Below are positions 45,729-57,801 of a stretch of 64,000 bases of DNA, piece after piece. The DNA is taken from positions 98,956,710 through 99,020,709 of the forward strand of contig OW240917.1 in the NCBI GenBank assembly GCA_933207985.1, read 5' to 3'. The position numbers were made by a program, and so were the translations under genes. The notes beneath the pieces are model-generated. The model was given only the letters and a program-made list of their open reading frames with translations, was not told where the DNA came from and did no database searches. Source of the DNA: Pelobates cultripes (taxonomy: Eukaryota; Chordata; Amphibia; Anura; Pelobatidae). Numbering within the stretch: the stretch's first letter is position 1; every line of letters begins with the position of its first letter.

Positions 45729-45868
45729 CTGGGCTGCCAAAAGGTGGATCCCCAGATGTTGTAGAACTACAACTTCCATGAGACTTTGCATGTCTTTAGA
45801 ATACCTTTAGAATGACAAAGCATAATGGAAGCTGTAGTTTTAAAACATCTACCTTTTGGGAAGCCCTG
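45729..45868 (+). mobile_element. hAT-type MITE with perfect 8-bp target duplication
   Basis: A 140-bp palindromic element starting CTGGGCTGCCAAAAGGTGG and ending ACCTTTTGGGAAGCCCTG, flanked by ATCTAGAG at 45721-45728 and 45869-45876. Arms include CAGATGTTGTAGAACTACAA and its mirror. The duplication has a central TA, like the copies at 5354 and 10663. Confidence 0.88.
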
Positions 45869-45876
45869 ATCTAGAG

Positions 45877-48800
45877 AAAGGTGTGAAAACCAAAAATATA
45901 TCAAATGAGCAGAAGTTCTATGGCTAAAACCATTTTACTAATGAGAAGGAATTAGAAGAATAGCCGGACTGATTCAAGCTGATTAGGCTATAACTAAAAT
46001 AACCATGAATTACAACAGTATTATGCACAATAATGTCTCTGAAAGCTGCACAAAATGACACACTGAGTTTCACTTCTGTCAGCAGGAACTGAGGCTACCA
46101 TGGACAAAGGAAAACCAAATCTGCCCATTTTAGAATGACCACTTCAAGCAGCATCAAGCAGCATCATGTAACAAAGCACTCAACTTCTCATGCAGATTCC
46201 ACAAACATGAAAATGAGTCCAGTGTACTCCAATGCCCAAAGCTTTCACCACATCTCCATCCATTAGACCACCTTTGGAATGTGGTGGGTAGGAGGAATTT
46301 CAGCATGAATGTGCAGCCAATGAATCTGCAGTGATTGAGTGATGCTATTATGTCAAAAAGGGCCACAATATCTAAGGAATATTTCAGCACCCAGTTGAAT
46401 CAATGCCATGAATAATTCAGGCTGATCTTGGGCAAAGAGGATGGTCTTACTTGGTATTAGGAACTCATATCTAATATAGTGGGCATTGATTGTAGGCAGC
46501 TATCAGTTGGACTCAATGGTAGTTTCACAGCATGTTTAGGAAGTATGGTTGAATATATGATTTGAATATAGCTGAATCTGTACTCTCCAGTGGCATAGTG
46601 TGATTTGCCAGTACCTGGGGAAAGGCAGTTATTGTGCCCTCAAACCTATGGACCTTTAGGACTCCCTGAGTCCCTTACAGCGTGCCTACATAGTCTATAC
46701 ACATAACTGTAGGCGTGAGGTGGATCTTAAAAATGATGCAACACAACTATAAGTGACACACACACAAATCACAAAAACAAAGCAGGTAGGGAAGGAGGAG
46801 TGAGGCTACCTCGGCGTCCATTGCCAGTGTACCGGAATGATACCATTTATGCCTATTAATAACGTGATTTCTCGTGTGAAGATACCGCTATCATTAAGTG
46901 GAAAATCACGCTATTAATAGGCATTGTGTAATTAACCGATAAGGATAACATAAGGACAGTATGGCTGTAACTAAGAATTTTATGCCCAGGGCAACCACTC
47001 CTGTGACCCACCCACACTAATGTCCCCCAATCAGGAAAATACAATATTGTAAAATCCAGATTAAATTGTGTGTTCTATAGTGAGCAAAGATGCAAGTTTT
47101 TTTCAAAGTAACATACTGTTACTGTTACAAAGGAAAAGCAATAATGTCCTTTTCATACAGGAGTTTTGATCAAATAACTTGTACATTCTAAAGGATTAAA
47201 TAGTGCTATATTTGTAAATAGCATTTCATGTCGATCGTTATTTAAGATTTTATCTTTAAACAAACAACAATAGACATGAAATAATATTTGATTGCATAAA
47301 GCAATTTAAATTATTATTTTTTTAATGATCCCTAAATTTTACTAGAAGATCGTACTGGGATACTTTTTCTTTTTATCATGATCCCTAAATTTAGTTTACA
47401 AATGGTCACCATATAAATGGTAGACCTTTTTTTATTGAAATTTGTTCTAAATTTATGAAAACAGATCTAGCATTCATCATCTGCAATTCAGCAGAGAGCT
47501 TTTATGACAACTTTGTTAAATATGCTCAAGTGAGCAGCTCATAATAAATCACTTATTTTGTCTTGAGAGTTTTAAAGGGACCTTCGTTTATGTATTCATG
47601 TTCCACCCTATGAGTTTTCGTACACAAATTGCAGAATCCTGGAATTAAACAAATAAATCCACGGTCCTTATTGGTATCCAAGTCCATTTGGCATAGAAAA
47701 AAAAGTAAATAATACTAAGGGAATATTTAATTTGCTCTAGAAGTTATTTGTATAAATCATTTATATAATATATAAATAAAAATAACTTTTTCTTGTTTGT
47801 GTAGATCATGTAAGGTCATTAACTCACCTATAAAACTTAAATATGCTAATAAGTCCAATTTTTAAAATACTAAATTACTGCACCTACAACTATATAGGCC
47901 GTGCTAGACAAAGATAATAACCCTGGGACACCTACAGTGCTCCTCTTTCAAATCTAGGCAGAGTTCATTATCACCTTTGGTTGTCTGTCCCTTGCTGTCT
48001 AGAAATTCTTAGAATTTCTTAATTTTATATTGGTAATATGGTAACTCTGGGTTATTCACAAAACCATGTATTGTTGCGAATAAAAATATTTTAGGTCAAA
48101 ATTGCAAAGTTGTAATTAATGTTTCAAGATTTGTTTTAAATTCTTTGTTTATTTCCAATAGTTTACGGTTTAGAGAATAACCTTTTTTTTTTTTTTTTTC
48201 AATTCAGCATTCACAGTTTAGTAGATACACCCCTAAACATTGTAGGCACTGTAATTACTAATAATATATAACTGCGTGTGTTAATGGTACCCATTTGCTA
48301 TTTGCTCTCAGAATGCAACAGAATTCCCTGATATGTTAGTTTTTAAAAAAGTTGTGCCTTTTTACAAAAATGTGATTATCCATATGATATTAAAGACAGT
48401 CATAAAGCAACATTATACATATCGTTCACTGTGTTTTAAATTCTCTGTGTACAAGTAATTAGGGGTTTCAGTATATAGTATTATATAATTTTCATATATT
48501 GTTCCCCAGTCCAAAATACTTTTTTCCTTACTATTTTTTTGCCTTTTTATTTTTTGAAAACAAAAAATTGCCTTGAGTTAAGACATTATTTAATCATTGT
48601 AATGTCTGTACACCTTTAGAGGTGTTAAGAGGATTTAGATGAAACTGAGGGAGGATTGCTGAAACAGATGCACAATTTGCCAACTGACTCAGGGCATTGT
48701 GGTATGTCTTAAACAGCAGTCAGACAAGTTAGCTTAATTGCAAAGTTGACATGAAAAGGATTTATGTCGGGCAAACATAAATCCATGGGGAGTATATTTC

Positions 48801-49155
48801 GAAAATACATTACTCAGATATGTAATCCCTGATTTGCTTCTTTCACAGATCAGCGGTGTGTGAAAATCAGTATCCTTCTAGTCTGGCAGTTCTGTGATAT
48901 ATCAGTTGCCTAATGTTTGCAATGAAAGATTAAATGTACAATTAAGCAGACAAGTTCTTGAATGCACATCTATTACATTGTTAAACTTTAGTAACTCATA
49001 TGACTCGCATTCTTATCATATATTTAATATTTTAGCATAACTATCATTTTTGCTTTATTTAGGAGAATCAATGTCCTGGTATGGTGCGCTTCCCAATTCA
49101 TTTTTCCAAAAAATGTTTATCAAATAAAAAGTGCATGAAGTGTACATTTTATATA
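45877..49155. other. Unique AT-rich sequence with hAT-end fragments
   Basis: 46588 (CAGTGGCATAGTGTGATTTG) and 46957 (CAGTATGGCTGTAACTAAG then TTTTATGCCCAGGGC) look like hAT left ends, without partners or target duplications. 47440-47560 and 48600-48960 are repeat-free and may be conserved non-coding. A perfect 10-bp-arm hairpin GGATTTATGT/ACATAAATCC lies at 48758-48784. A T-run sits at 48183-48200. No exon is seen. Confidence 0.35.
46848..46925. repeat. Short palindrome TATGCCTATTAATA
   Basis: TATGCCTATTAATAACGTGA and its mirror TCACGCTATTAATAGGCAT enclose about 40 bases, which include GATACCGCTATC. It may be the core of a small foldback transposon. Confidence 0.75.
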
Positions 49156-49662
49156 TTAACCGGACACTATAGTCACCAAAACAACTTTAGCTTAACAAAG
49201 CTGTTTTGACGTATAGATCATGCCCCTGTAGACTCTCTACTCGATTCTCTGCCATTTAGGCTTTTGTTTCTGTTTATGCAGCCCTAGCCACACCTCCCGA
49301 GGCTGTATACCCCAAATGAATACTTGCATTTAATGATTTATTTTTTTAATAGGGATATCTAAAATCTACTTGCAAAACCTACCGTTCTCTTATCTGGTGC
49401 CTTTGCAAGTTCTCCTTTTCTGACCCCACCCAGACTTTCTGTGGCTGTTCAATCACAGACCTCCCAACACAGCTCAATAAGAAGTCTTTGTAAGTCAGGT
49501 GCGCTGTGCAATTTCTGCCTCTTGCGGTCAGCTGCATTGAGCTAACGAAACCAGGAAGTACCTGTTGTCTGCTTGAAAGCCAAGGGGGTGGAGGACACAC
49601 TCTTCACACTTTGAGCTTTACAGCAAGTTAAAGTGCTTTAGGGGTATGGAGTGACCCTTTAA
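49156..49662 (+). mobile_element. TTAA-type element, full length (reference copy of its family here)
   Basis: TTAA at 49156-49159 and 49659-49662. The left end is CCGGACACTATAGTCACC with the hairpin AAAACAACTTTAGC/GCTGTTTTGA. The body has ATAGATCATGCCCCTGTAG and CAGCCCTAGCCACACCTCCC. The 3' half has CACCCAGACTTTCTGTGG, AATAAGAAGTCTTTG, GAGGACACACTCTTCACA and GGAGTGACCCTTTAA. It shows that 2840-3146 and 12734-13057 are 3' halves and 13309-13799 is built from 5' halves. 507 bp, no ORF. Confidence 0.85.
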
Positions 49663-50900
49663 TTTATTTTTTATCATGCAAAATAAATTGCACGTTAAAA
49701 GTGTTACGTATGTTTAAAATGAGTAGTAACAATTCAAATTAAATCACTTTAATCTCAGTTCATAACTCAAAATGTGGAAAAATGTATAAAGCCTTATATA
49801 CAAAGGGTTTTTTTTACCAATGAAATTAGAATGATGTCACAGTATTCCTGTAGAGAAGACACGTTTATTGAGAGCTAGACATGGTGCTTAGACAACAATA
49901 TCCATGTCAAGGTCCAGAGAGACTAATGTGGGAATTTCACAGCCCAATGTGGTACCAATGAGCAGGTGGTTTCCAGAGCAGCATTCCTAGCTGGCTATCT
50001 CCTAATCAGAAAACTGTCATACAACATTGGTAGAGAGACTGGAGTGTCAATACTCACAGTAGTGTTATCTTATCACACGCTAATGCTACCAGTCAGTTTG
50101 TTATGGGAAATAAGTGGATAACAAGGTGTGTCTACTATAACACTTGTGTGTAATGACCTTTAGATTATTTGAAAACATGTACCTCTCAGTCAACACACAC
50201 ACACACACACATATATTATATATATATACATATACACATTGTCAGTTGGGCTATAAGAAAGATGTTATGGTACGTTTATTTATTTTTTTAATAGATTTTA
50301 GATCCTATCAATGTTTTACAAATGTATCCAGTTCATATGAAATGTTACTCAGGCAGTTTAATAACAGTCAGTGTAATGAAATTAAATGCAATCTATACTT
50401 CACAATTGGCTGGCCATTAAATGATACTGCAAACATTTAAACAATTTCAATAAATGGACACCGGTTTGCTCTAACCATGTCTCTTTTGTAACACAGACAG
50501 CACTATTTATACTATTGTGTTGTTTGTGGTAACATGGGCCATAATAACCCAATGGCCATAATAAAAACAAATTGATTAATTTGATCCAAAAGCTGGAATT
50601 CTTTATTATATTTGGTTTGTCCAAGTTGTTTGATAATTTAGTTCACTAATTCAATTTTGAGAAACTAATAACATCCTCTGAATCCTCATCCTGCAGCACA
50701 ATGAGGCTATTTGACTTTTACAGTAAAGAAAGTGCATGCTGAATCCTGAATGGTTGAGGGCAAAGTCACAACCTTGCTATATTTTATTTAGTTTCTTAAT
50801 GATTCTGGTCAGGCTGTTTCAGGCCATGTTAAAATGAAATGGCCTCTTTTATATATATTGATTTAAGTCTAAATCTGACCTATACCATGCCTTATGGGTA
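49663..50900. other. Unique AT-rich sequence
   Basis: No exon. A (CA)n/(TA)n tract lies at 50193-50232. 50640-50830 is repeat-free and could be conserved non-coding. Confidence 0.35.
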
Positions 50901-51314
50901 AAGATAGTGGTGAAACTACCGCCGGCTGCACCAGGGACCCTGGCCTGTGAGAAGCCGCAGTGATGGGAGGAAGGAGGAAGTGAACACAAGTCACTTCCTC
51001 CCAGTGTATAAAAGATCCGTGTGGGAGTGGGAGAATGCTGAGGACTGGAGAGGAAGGAGTCAGAGAGCCTGGACCAGAAGAGGGAAAACTTGGCCCAGAC
51101 TCCCATCACACTCATCCAGGCACTACTGGACCCCAGGGAAGCCACCATCCTGAACAATAAAGATATGGAAGCATATGGGGTGGCTAAAAATATTTTATGT
51201 AATCTTTGAATATATATGGCTGTGTACGTGTTATCTGTGTATGTGTATATGTGTCATCTGTGTATATGTATTATCTGTGTATGTGTTATGTGTGTGTGTG
51301 TGTGTGTGTATGTG

Positions 51315-51346
<32 letters not shown>

Positions 51347-52401
51347 TCTGTGTGTATGTATATGAATTATCTGCGTGTGTGTGTATGTAAGTGTCCGCTA
51401 GTAGTTTTAAATCGTTGTTCCACACTGATGTCATCAGAGCCATTGCCCCGGAACTTGAATAGTCAAGCAGTGCCTCCTTCCTCTAGATCCGACGGCAAAA
51501 GCTATCTAAACATAGCGTTTAGATGCCAAGCAAGCTAGCAGCACCTTGTGGGAAGGTGACCAATATCAAAGATTTCAAATTTGCACTTGACAAGCATAAC
51601 GAGGTACGCTATAAAAGTATATATGTTTTAGACATTAAAGTGTGTTCATGACGTTTAGATATGTTGTATATTAGTCAAAGTTTGTATATTAAGTGCTGTT
51701 CTCCAAATCTCCGTACACATAAGTTGTATTCCTTGAGATGTTTTAATGCAACTTCAATATATATGCAGATAACTGACTCCACTGTATAATCTTGTTTTGT
51801 AACCCTTTCGCTGAAATTCTGTAAACAAATGTATTTGTATTTTATGTGCATATTACAGTTTTCACGGTGCTCAAAGATATTGATGTTGGTGTTGTTCAGA
51901 GCATCCCTGCACACTTCTATGCAAAGAATAAAACACTGTACCCATCAGAAGCTCTCCTCTTCTTTCTTAATTCATGCCAAAGGGCTGCTACAGTGTGTAT
52001 GTATGTATTATCTGGTTATGCGTTATCTGTGTATGTGTTATGTGTGTATGTGTTATGTGTGTATGTGTTATGTGTGTGTATATGTGTTATCAGTGTATTT
52101 GTTGGGTGCGTGTATATGTATTATCTGTGTATGTGCTATGGGTGTGTATATGTGTATGTGTTATGTGTGTGTGTGTGTATATGTGTATGTGTTATTTGTG
52201 TGTGTATATTTGTTATCTGTCTATGTCTTATGTGTGTATGTGCTATTTATTTTTGTGTTATCTGTGTAATTTCTGTGTGTGTGTGTGTGTGTGTTTATAT
52301 GTTATCTGTGTATATGTTGTTTGTGTGTCTTAACTGTGTGCATGTGTTTTCTGTGTATATATGTGTGATATGTGTTTATGTGTTATGTGTGTGCATGTGT
52401 T

Positions 52402-52887
52402 CAGGGACGTTTTAGCCGTGAGGCAAGCAAGGCATTTGTCTTGGGCGGCATTTTCCAGGGGGCGGCAAAAAAAGGCGCCGCCAAATGCCCAGGTCAAATG
52501 TCTTGTTAGCCTTGCGGCTAACTGACAAGCCAGACGGGCTGCTGGGCAGGCGGCTGGCGAGGGAGCACTTTCCTCTGAGAGATCTGCTCAGCTCCCTCGT
52601 GCGCCGCAGAGTGATGCTGGGAGCCGGAATATGACGTCATACTCTGTGGCGCACGAGGGAGCTGAGCAGAGCGCTCAGAGGAAAGTGCTCCCGCGCCACC
52701 CACCCAGCAGCCCCACTAGACCCCAGGGAGAAAGAGAACCCCCCAAGCATTCCCAAAGGCAAGGAGGCTGGGGGGGGGGTTAAATAAAAAAAGTGAGTGT
52801 GTTAATGTGAGTGAGTGTGTGTGTGTCTGTTAGTGTGTGTGTCTGTTAGTGTGTGTGTGTGTGTGTGTCTGTTAGTGTGAGTGTCTG

Positions 52888-52921
<34 letters not shown>

Positions 52922-53431
52922 TGTTAGTGTGTGTGTCTGTGTGTGTCTGTTAGTGTGTGTGTGTGTTAGTGTGTGTCTGACTGTGTGTGTCTTTTAGTGT
53001 ATGTGTGTGTGTCTATTAGTGTGTGTGTCTGTCAGTGTGTGTCTGACTGTGTGTGTCTGTTAGTGTGTGTGTCTGTTAGTGAATTTGTGTTTGTCTGTTA
53101 GTGTGTGTGTCTGTTAGTGAGTGTGTGTCTGTTAGTGAGTGTGTGTCTGTTAGTGTATGTCTGACTGTGTGTGTCTGTTAGTGTGTGTGTCTGTTAGTGA
53201 GTGTGTGTTTGTCTGTTAGTGTGTGTGTGTCTGTTAGTGAGTGAGTATGTGTCTGTTAGTGTGTGTGTGTCTGTTAGCGAGTGTGTGTTTCTGTTAACTA
53301 GTGTATGCGTATCTGTCAGTGAATGTGTGTATTTAGAAATTTAGAAGGCGGGGAAGGGGGGAAGGGTTGGGTGGGGGTGGCGCGTGAGTTTTGTCCTGCC
53401 TAGGGCAGCACAAAACCAGGATACACCACTG
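52402..53431 (+). mobile_element. hAT-type element carrying a minisatellite, inserted in another array
   Basis: Starts CAGGGACGTTTTAGCCG and ends AAACCAGGATACACCACTG. It is flanked by CATGTGTT (52394-52401) and TATGTGTT (53432-53439), an 8-bp duplication with one change, both within the host TATGTGTTATCTG array. Inside: a long hairpin (52556-52690, GAGGGAGCTGAGCAG arms), the box CCACTAGACCCCAGGGAG, a GTGTGTCTGTTAGTGA minisatellite (52793-53330), and a right part AGTTTTGTCCTGCCTAGGGC. No transposase. Confidence 0.85.
52793..53330. repeat. GTGTGTCTGTTAGTG minisatellite
   Basis: Over 25 degenerate units of 12-20 bp, all with the GTCTGTTAGTG core. The same core makes the array at 62105-62600 in the sister element. 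Confidence 0.95.
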
Positions 53432-53799
53432 TATGTGTTATCTGTGTAATCTGTGTGTGGGTGCATGTGTTATCTATGTGTGTGTATGTTTAAACTGTGT
53501 GCATTTGTTATCAGTGGTTATCTGTGTGTGTGCATATATGTTATGTGTTTCTGTGCATCAATGTGTGCCCCTGGGTATTTGTGTGTCTGTGCATCTGTAT
53601 GTGTGTCAGTGTTTGTATTTGTATGAGTGTCATTGTGTGTACCTGTGTATCTGCATGTGTATCAGTGTGTGTGTTTGTGTATTTGTATGTGTGTTATCGT
53701 GTGTCTGTGTATGTTTGTAAGGGTGTATTTGTGTATCTGCATGTCTGTACCTGTGTATCTGTGTGCGTGTCAGTATGTATCTGTAAGTGTGTGTGTGTG

Positions 53800-53866
53800 T
53801 GTGTGTATTATTATTTTTTATTATTTTTGGCATTTATATAGCGCTAACATATTCCGCAGCCCTGTG
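53800..53866 (+). mobile_element. Retroposon tail, TATAGCGCTAACATATTCCGC
   Basis: TATTATTATTTTTTATTATT then TTTATATAGCGCTAACATAT and TCCGCAGCCCTG sit inside the GT array. Same box as 18615-18690. Confidence 0.6.
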
Positions 53867-54048
53867 TCTGTGTATCCGGATGTGTCAGTGTGTGCCTGTG
53901 TGTGTGTGTCAGTGTATATGTGTATACATCTCAGCATTCAAACTCCAACACTAGACACAAATACACACCTGCATTCAAATGTCAACACTGCATACACCCT
54001 TACAATCAAAGGCAAACACTACACCAGTGTTTCCTAATTGGTGTTAAA

Positions 54049-54148
54049 ATCCAAAAAGGTTTTGATAAATCAGAGAACATATATATATAATATCCAAAAA
54101 GGTTTCGATAAAATCAGAGAACACATATATAATATCCAAAAAGGTCTC
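54049..54148 (+). repeat. 43-bp tandem repeat, about 2.3 copies
   Basis: TCCAAAAAGGTTTTGATAAA and variants start at 54050, 54093 and 54135, with CAGAGAACA(TA)n between. Confidence 0.9.
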
Positions 54149-55935
54149 TTTTATAAAGAAGATAGAAGGAAAGTTAGAAATTGAATGGATTTTTAAATGA
54201 AATACCTTAATACCGTATGGCCTTAATTCAGATTTTGAACTATGCCATTTCTTATAAATTATTATTTTATTTGTCTTTTATAATTTTAGTAATCCATTTC
54301 TTTAAAAAAAAGCGCAAGATGTTCCACTACATTTGTTACCACTCCTACCCTCCCTCTAACATTCTAGTAACAGTTTCATCCTCTGTATATTATGTTACTA
54401 TTTATTTCAACCATCAACCATTACCTCAATATAGATTACAATAGCAATAGGGTTTTTGGAATATACAAGTTTTTTAAGAAGGTTACTCTTTAAGATGTTT
54501 ACAAACTAGATGCTTTTTATTAATTTAATCGCTGCTATTAATTGTCACCTTTGTATTGATTGCCATAGCAATGAGACTTTTCATTCAGTTATGTGTTTTT
54601 AAGATTGTTCCTTTTTAAGATGATTATCAATCAGAAGCTTTTTATTTAATTATTTACTGTTATTTATATCTGAGGTCCCATTCTGTATTTTTAGAAAATA
54701 ATATACTATATAGTTTCTATTTCAAGTATATGTCATTATCCTTATTGGAGATCTCCTCTTTGATTTTTGATTTTCTTTCCCATTTATGTGTCTCCTAATA
54801 TCTTGGAAATGCAAACATATGGCTCCTTATGAGTATAAATATGTTAGGACTTTATCTGAATGGAATATGGACTCAATGTAAGGATGTATACATCAACTAC
54901 TACTGGACGAGAAAAAGTAAATGGACTTATTTAAGATCACCATTATCTCAGGAGGAGGAGGCTTGGAATAACCAGAGAAAGAGGCTAAACTAAATGAAAG
55001 ATACGGGAACATATTAATGATGATAATGAGATGGAGCTCTGTGTGAGAGTGTCCATCAGTTGTATGCATAAGGAATCATATGGAGGCTTGAACCACACAC
55101 GTATTACCTGAAAGTGGTAATCATGTTGTGGAGGAAAAACACCAGAAATTGATCACCCTATTAAGGGGATATATAAACAGTCAACGTGGAACCAAGGATA
55201 ATCAGACAGTATACCCGGCTGAGGAAGCTACATGGAGTAGTGAAACTCATTCCGGTATATCTCATGGACATTGTTCCTGTTTTGTTTCTATAGTAATTTA
55301 ATAAATTGTTTATTTTTATTTTGGTTCCCAGTTTCTACTTAGTATCCATCTAGGGAGTGCAGTCCCTAACTGCACAATACTCTACAACTGAGCTATAGGG
55401 GCTCTATGTATGTAAGTACCCACTTGGCATCTAGATTTGATTTGATTCTTGTATACTGTGCCACTCTATGTTTTCATTTTATCCATTCTCCCCAGGACAC
55501 AATTTATATCTCCTGTAAGGGTGGGTCGCCTGTACGGACTCGGACGTTATTCACACCAGAGCTAGGTTTATAGCTCTCCATTTGTGAGTTTTTTTACACA
55601 TTATATTTACCTATACACTTTGATTCCTTAAGATTTGTACCATGTCTTATTTTTATTAATACGTATCAAGGTTGTCTACAACATTTGGAATACTATTTCT
55701 AAGGTATCAAGGTTGTCCATAATATTTAAATCTCCTTTTTTAATACGTGCTACATTCTTCTATTTTATGCTTATCTGTTTGTGTTATTTGGAAAAGTTTC
55801 ACATGATTGTTTAGCTGTTAATTTATATCGTTTTTGGTATTATTCCATTTATTCTTCTTTAATTCATATATAGCGCTAATACCTATCTATCCAGTTGTTT
55901 ATCTTCTCGCAATTGGGGTTCCGCCAAAATTTACA
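54149..55935. other. AT-rich sequence with a retroposon-like segment
   Basis: No exon. 55208-55420 has GGCTGAGGAAGCTACATGG, AGTGAAACTCATTCCGG and a run to AATAAATTG, a degenerate member of the ...GAGGAAG...GAAACG retroposon motif class also seen at 12245 and 40042. Confidence 0.35.
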
Positions 55936-56100
55936 AAAACAAAATGGCCGCAGGTGGCAAGGGAGCAGTGGGCAGTGATCTCCCTGCTCAGCTCCCTCGC
56001 ACAGCAGTGATGCTGGAGCCAGAATATGACATCGCTCCGGCATCACAAAGAGGGAGCTGAGCAGGGAGATCACTGCTCCCTTGCTGACATGCCAGCCGCA
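55936..56100. repeat. Hairpin related to hAT element interiors
   Basis: GGCAAGGGAGCAGTGGGCAG / CTCCCTGCTCAGCTCCCTC is mirrored by GAGGGAGCTGAGCAGGGAGA / GCTCCCTTGCTGACATGCC. The loop has CCAGAATATGACATCGC. The same arms and a GCCGGAATATGACGTCA core occur in the element at 52402 (52556-52690), and the core with a GAGGGAGCTGA arm occurs at 61813 (61915-61990). It is either a solo core or a small deletion derivative. Confidence 0.75.
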
Positions 56101-56105
56101 GGCTA

Positions 56106-57220
56106 AACAGAAACCCTAACATGTTGTATAAATCACATGATGACCCCAAACCTTTGAATTCCTTCAGATTATATTATAAATCTATCTTTAGGGCTTAAAA
56201 TGTTTTTTTAACCTAACTAGCACTATATAAATAAAAATAACTAGTGTTAAAGAAACATAATGATTAACACACCACAATTATCTCTACATATAGCATCTTT
56301 AATACCTGTTTTAATCAATGCATAAGACCACATCAGTAAAGAAGTAGCATTTCAATACATTTAATAGCTGTGTGTATTCTATAAATATACAAGCAGTAAT
56401 CATCCTTATTGTAATGTCACAGTACATTGTACGCTTGTAAATAGCTTGTGACAGTTACAGGTAGAGCTCTCTAAGTTACAGCTAGGACATTTTGACAAAA
56501 CAGCCAGCATCTAAAAAGGAATATACCAAACAACGTTTGCATGATATCTTCCTCTGTTTAGATATAAATTCCTGACCCACAAATATACATTAGTAAAGAA
56601 TACTGAATAAAGCATTTGTTTTATTTTTGCCACGGCAAATGGAATGAACTCATAGCCCGATTCATTAACAGCTTTCTGTCTTGTGGTTTATTATATGTCC
56701 AGAGCCCCTTCGCAGCATTATTTGCACATAACACAGTTCACCATTATGTACCCTATATTAATATAATTTGTATACTTTTCTTGGAAGCATGTTTACTGCT
56801 TATGGACCTTTATGTTCTCTAAATATAATTCTTGGTTGTGGGGAATTGTTTGTTTATAAAAAGTAGATTTGAGAACAACATTTAATGTAGCATTCCAATG
56901 CAGGTAACACGAATGCTCTCAATATAATTTTCCATGAAACCTGGTTTGTGTTATTTTATTGGCTGCAGTGCTTGAAACGTAGCAGTATACAACAGGCTCA
57001 TCGGTAATTGGAAGGCATTTAAAAAATGTCCAAATCAAAGAACATGAACGAAAGAAAAACCCCTCAAAGAACTTGGAGTCTTTCTGTTAAACAGTGATTT
57101 ATGTTGAGCCGAAACAACATAGCAAATTTTATGTCAAAATATTATATTTAAAAAAAGATTTCAACTGTTTTGACCCAAATTGGTGGAAAATAATTTAGCT
57201 ACTTTTTAGAGAATAAAGCA
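56106..57220. other. Unique AT-rich sequence
   Basis: Nothing recognised beyond AT-rich, repeat-poor DNA. Confidence 0.4.
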
Positions 57221-57801
57221 TTAAATGGACACTATAGTCACCAGAACAACTACAGCTTAATGTAGTTGTTCTTGTGAGTATAATAGCTCCCTTAAGGCAT
57301 TTTCATGCAAACACGGCCTTTTCAGAGAAAAGAAAGTGTTTACATTGCCCCTAGGGACACCTCCAAGTGGCCACTCCTTAGATGGCCAGTGGAGGGGCTT
57401 CCTGGCTCAGGGCTGCACAGCAAGCAGTCCTGCCATTCAGCGTCCCCATGCTCTGCATTGAGACGCTGAATTTTCCTCATAGAGATGCATTGATTCAATG
57501 TATCTCTATCAGGAGGTCCTGATTGGCCAAAATTACATTTGGTCCCGCCCCTTGCCAATTTTAGCCAATCCAATGCTTTCCCTATGGGAAAGCAATGGAT
57601 TGGCTAAAAATCAGCCATTTTGATGATGTGACAAAGAGGGTGGAGCCTCCACCGGCGGACCTGCACGGCGCTGGAAATAACGTGAGTTTTAAACATTTTT
57701 ATAGGGGGGACTAAGAGGGGACAAGCCACCTAAATGGTGGGTTTAGCAATATAGGGTCAGGAATACATGTTTGTGTTTCTGACCCTATAGTGATCCTATA
57801 A
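57221..57801 (+). mobile_element. TTAA-type MITE, full length (4516 family)
   Basis: TTAA at 57221-57224, ATGGACACTATAGTCACC with the hairpin AACAACTACAGCTTAATG. The interior is collinear with 4516-5311 (TGCCCCTAGGGACACCTCC, CATAGAGATGCATTGATTC, CGGCGCTGGAAATAA), and the terminal hairpin is GGTCAGGAATACA/TGTTTCTGACC. The right TTAA has changed to TATAA. It has a single copy of the segment duplicated in 4725-5226. The inverted CCAATCCAATGCTTTCCC/GGGAAAGCAATGGATTGG lies in the middle. Confidence 0.85.

Larger units (their letters stand above)
50910..54035 (+). mobile_element. Outer hAT-like element with expanded TATGTGTTATCTG minisatellite (boundaries approximate)
   Basis: The left edge GTGGTGAAACTACCGCCGGC resembles a decayed hAT start (CAGTGGTG...). 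The leader to 51170 includes TATAAAA (51008-51014) and CTACTGGACCCCAGGGAAGC, a box shared with the hAT elements at 52402 and 61813. Then come tandem GTGTATGTGTTATCT arrays (51215-51390 and 51995-52401), with 51391-51994 unlike them, resuming at 53432 after the inserted element. The right part has CATTCAAACTCCAACAC-type repeats. Cys/Val/Tyr-rich open frames through the arrays are artefacts. Confidence 0.45.

Noticed and set aside
51175..54037. Cys/Val/Tyr-rich frames up to 189 codons that look like membrane or cysteine-rich proteins
   Set aside because: Translations of GTGTATGTGTTATCT repeats in three frames; no start context, no non-repeat portion.
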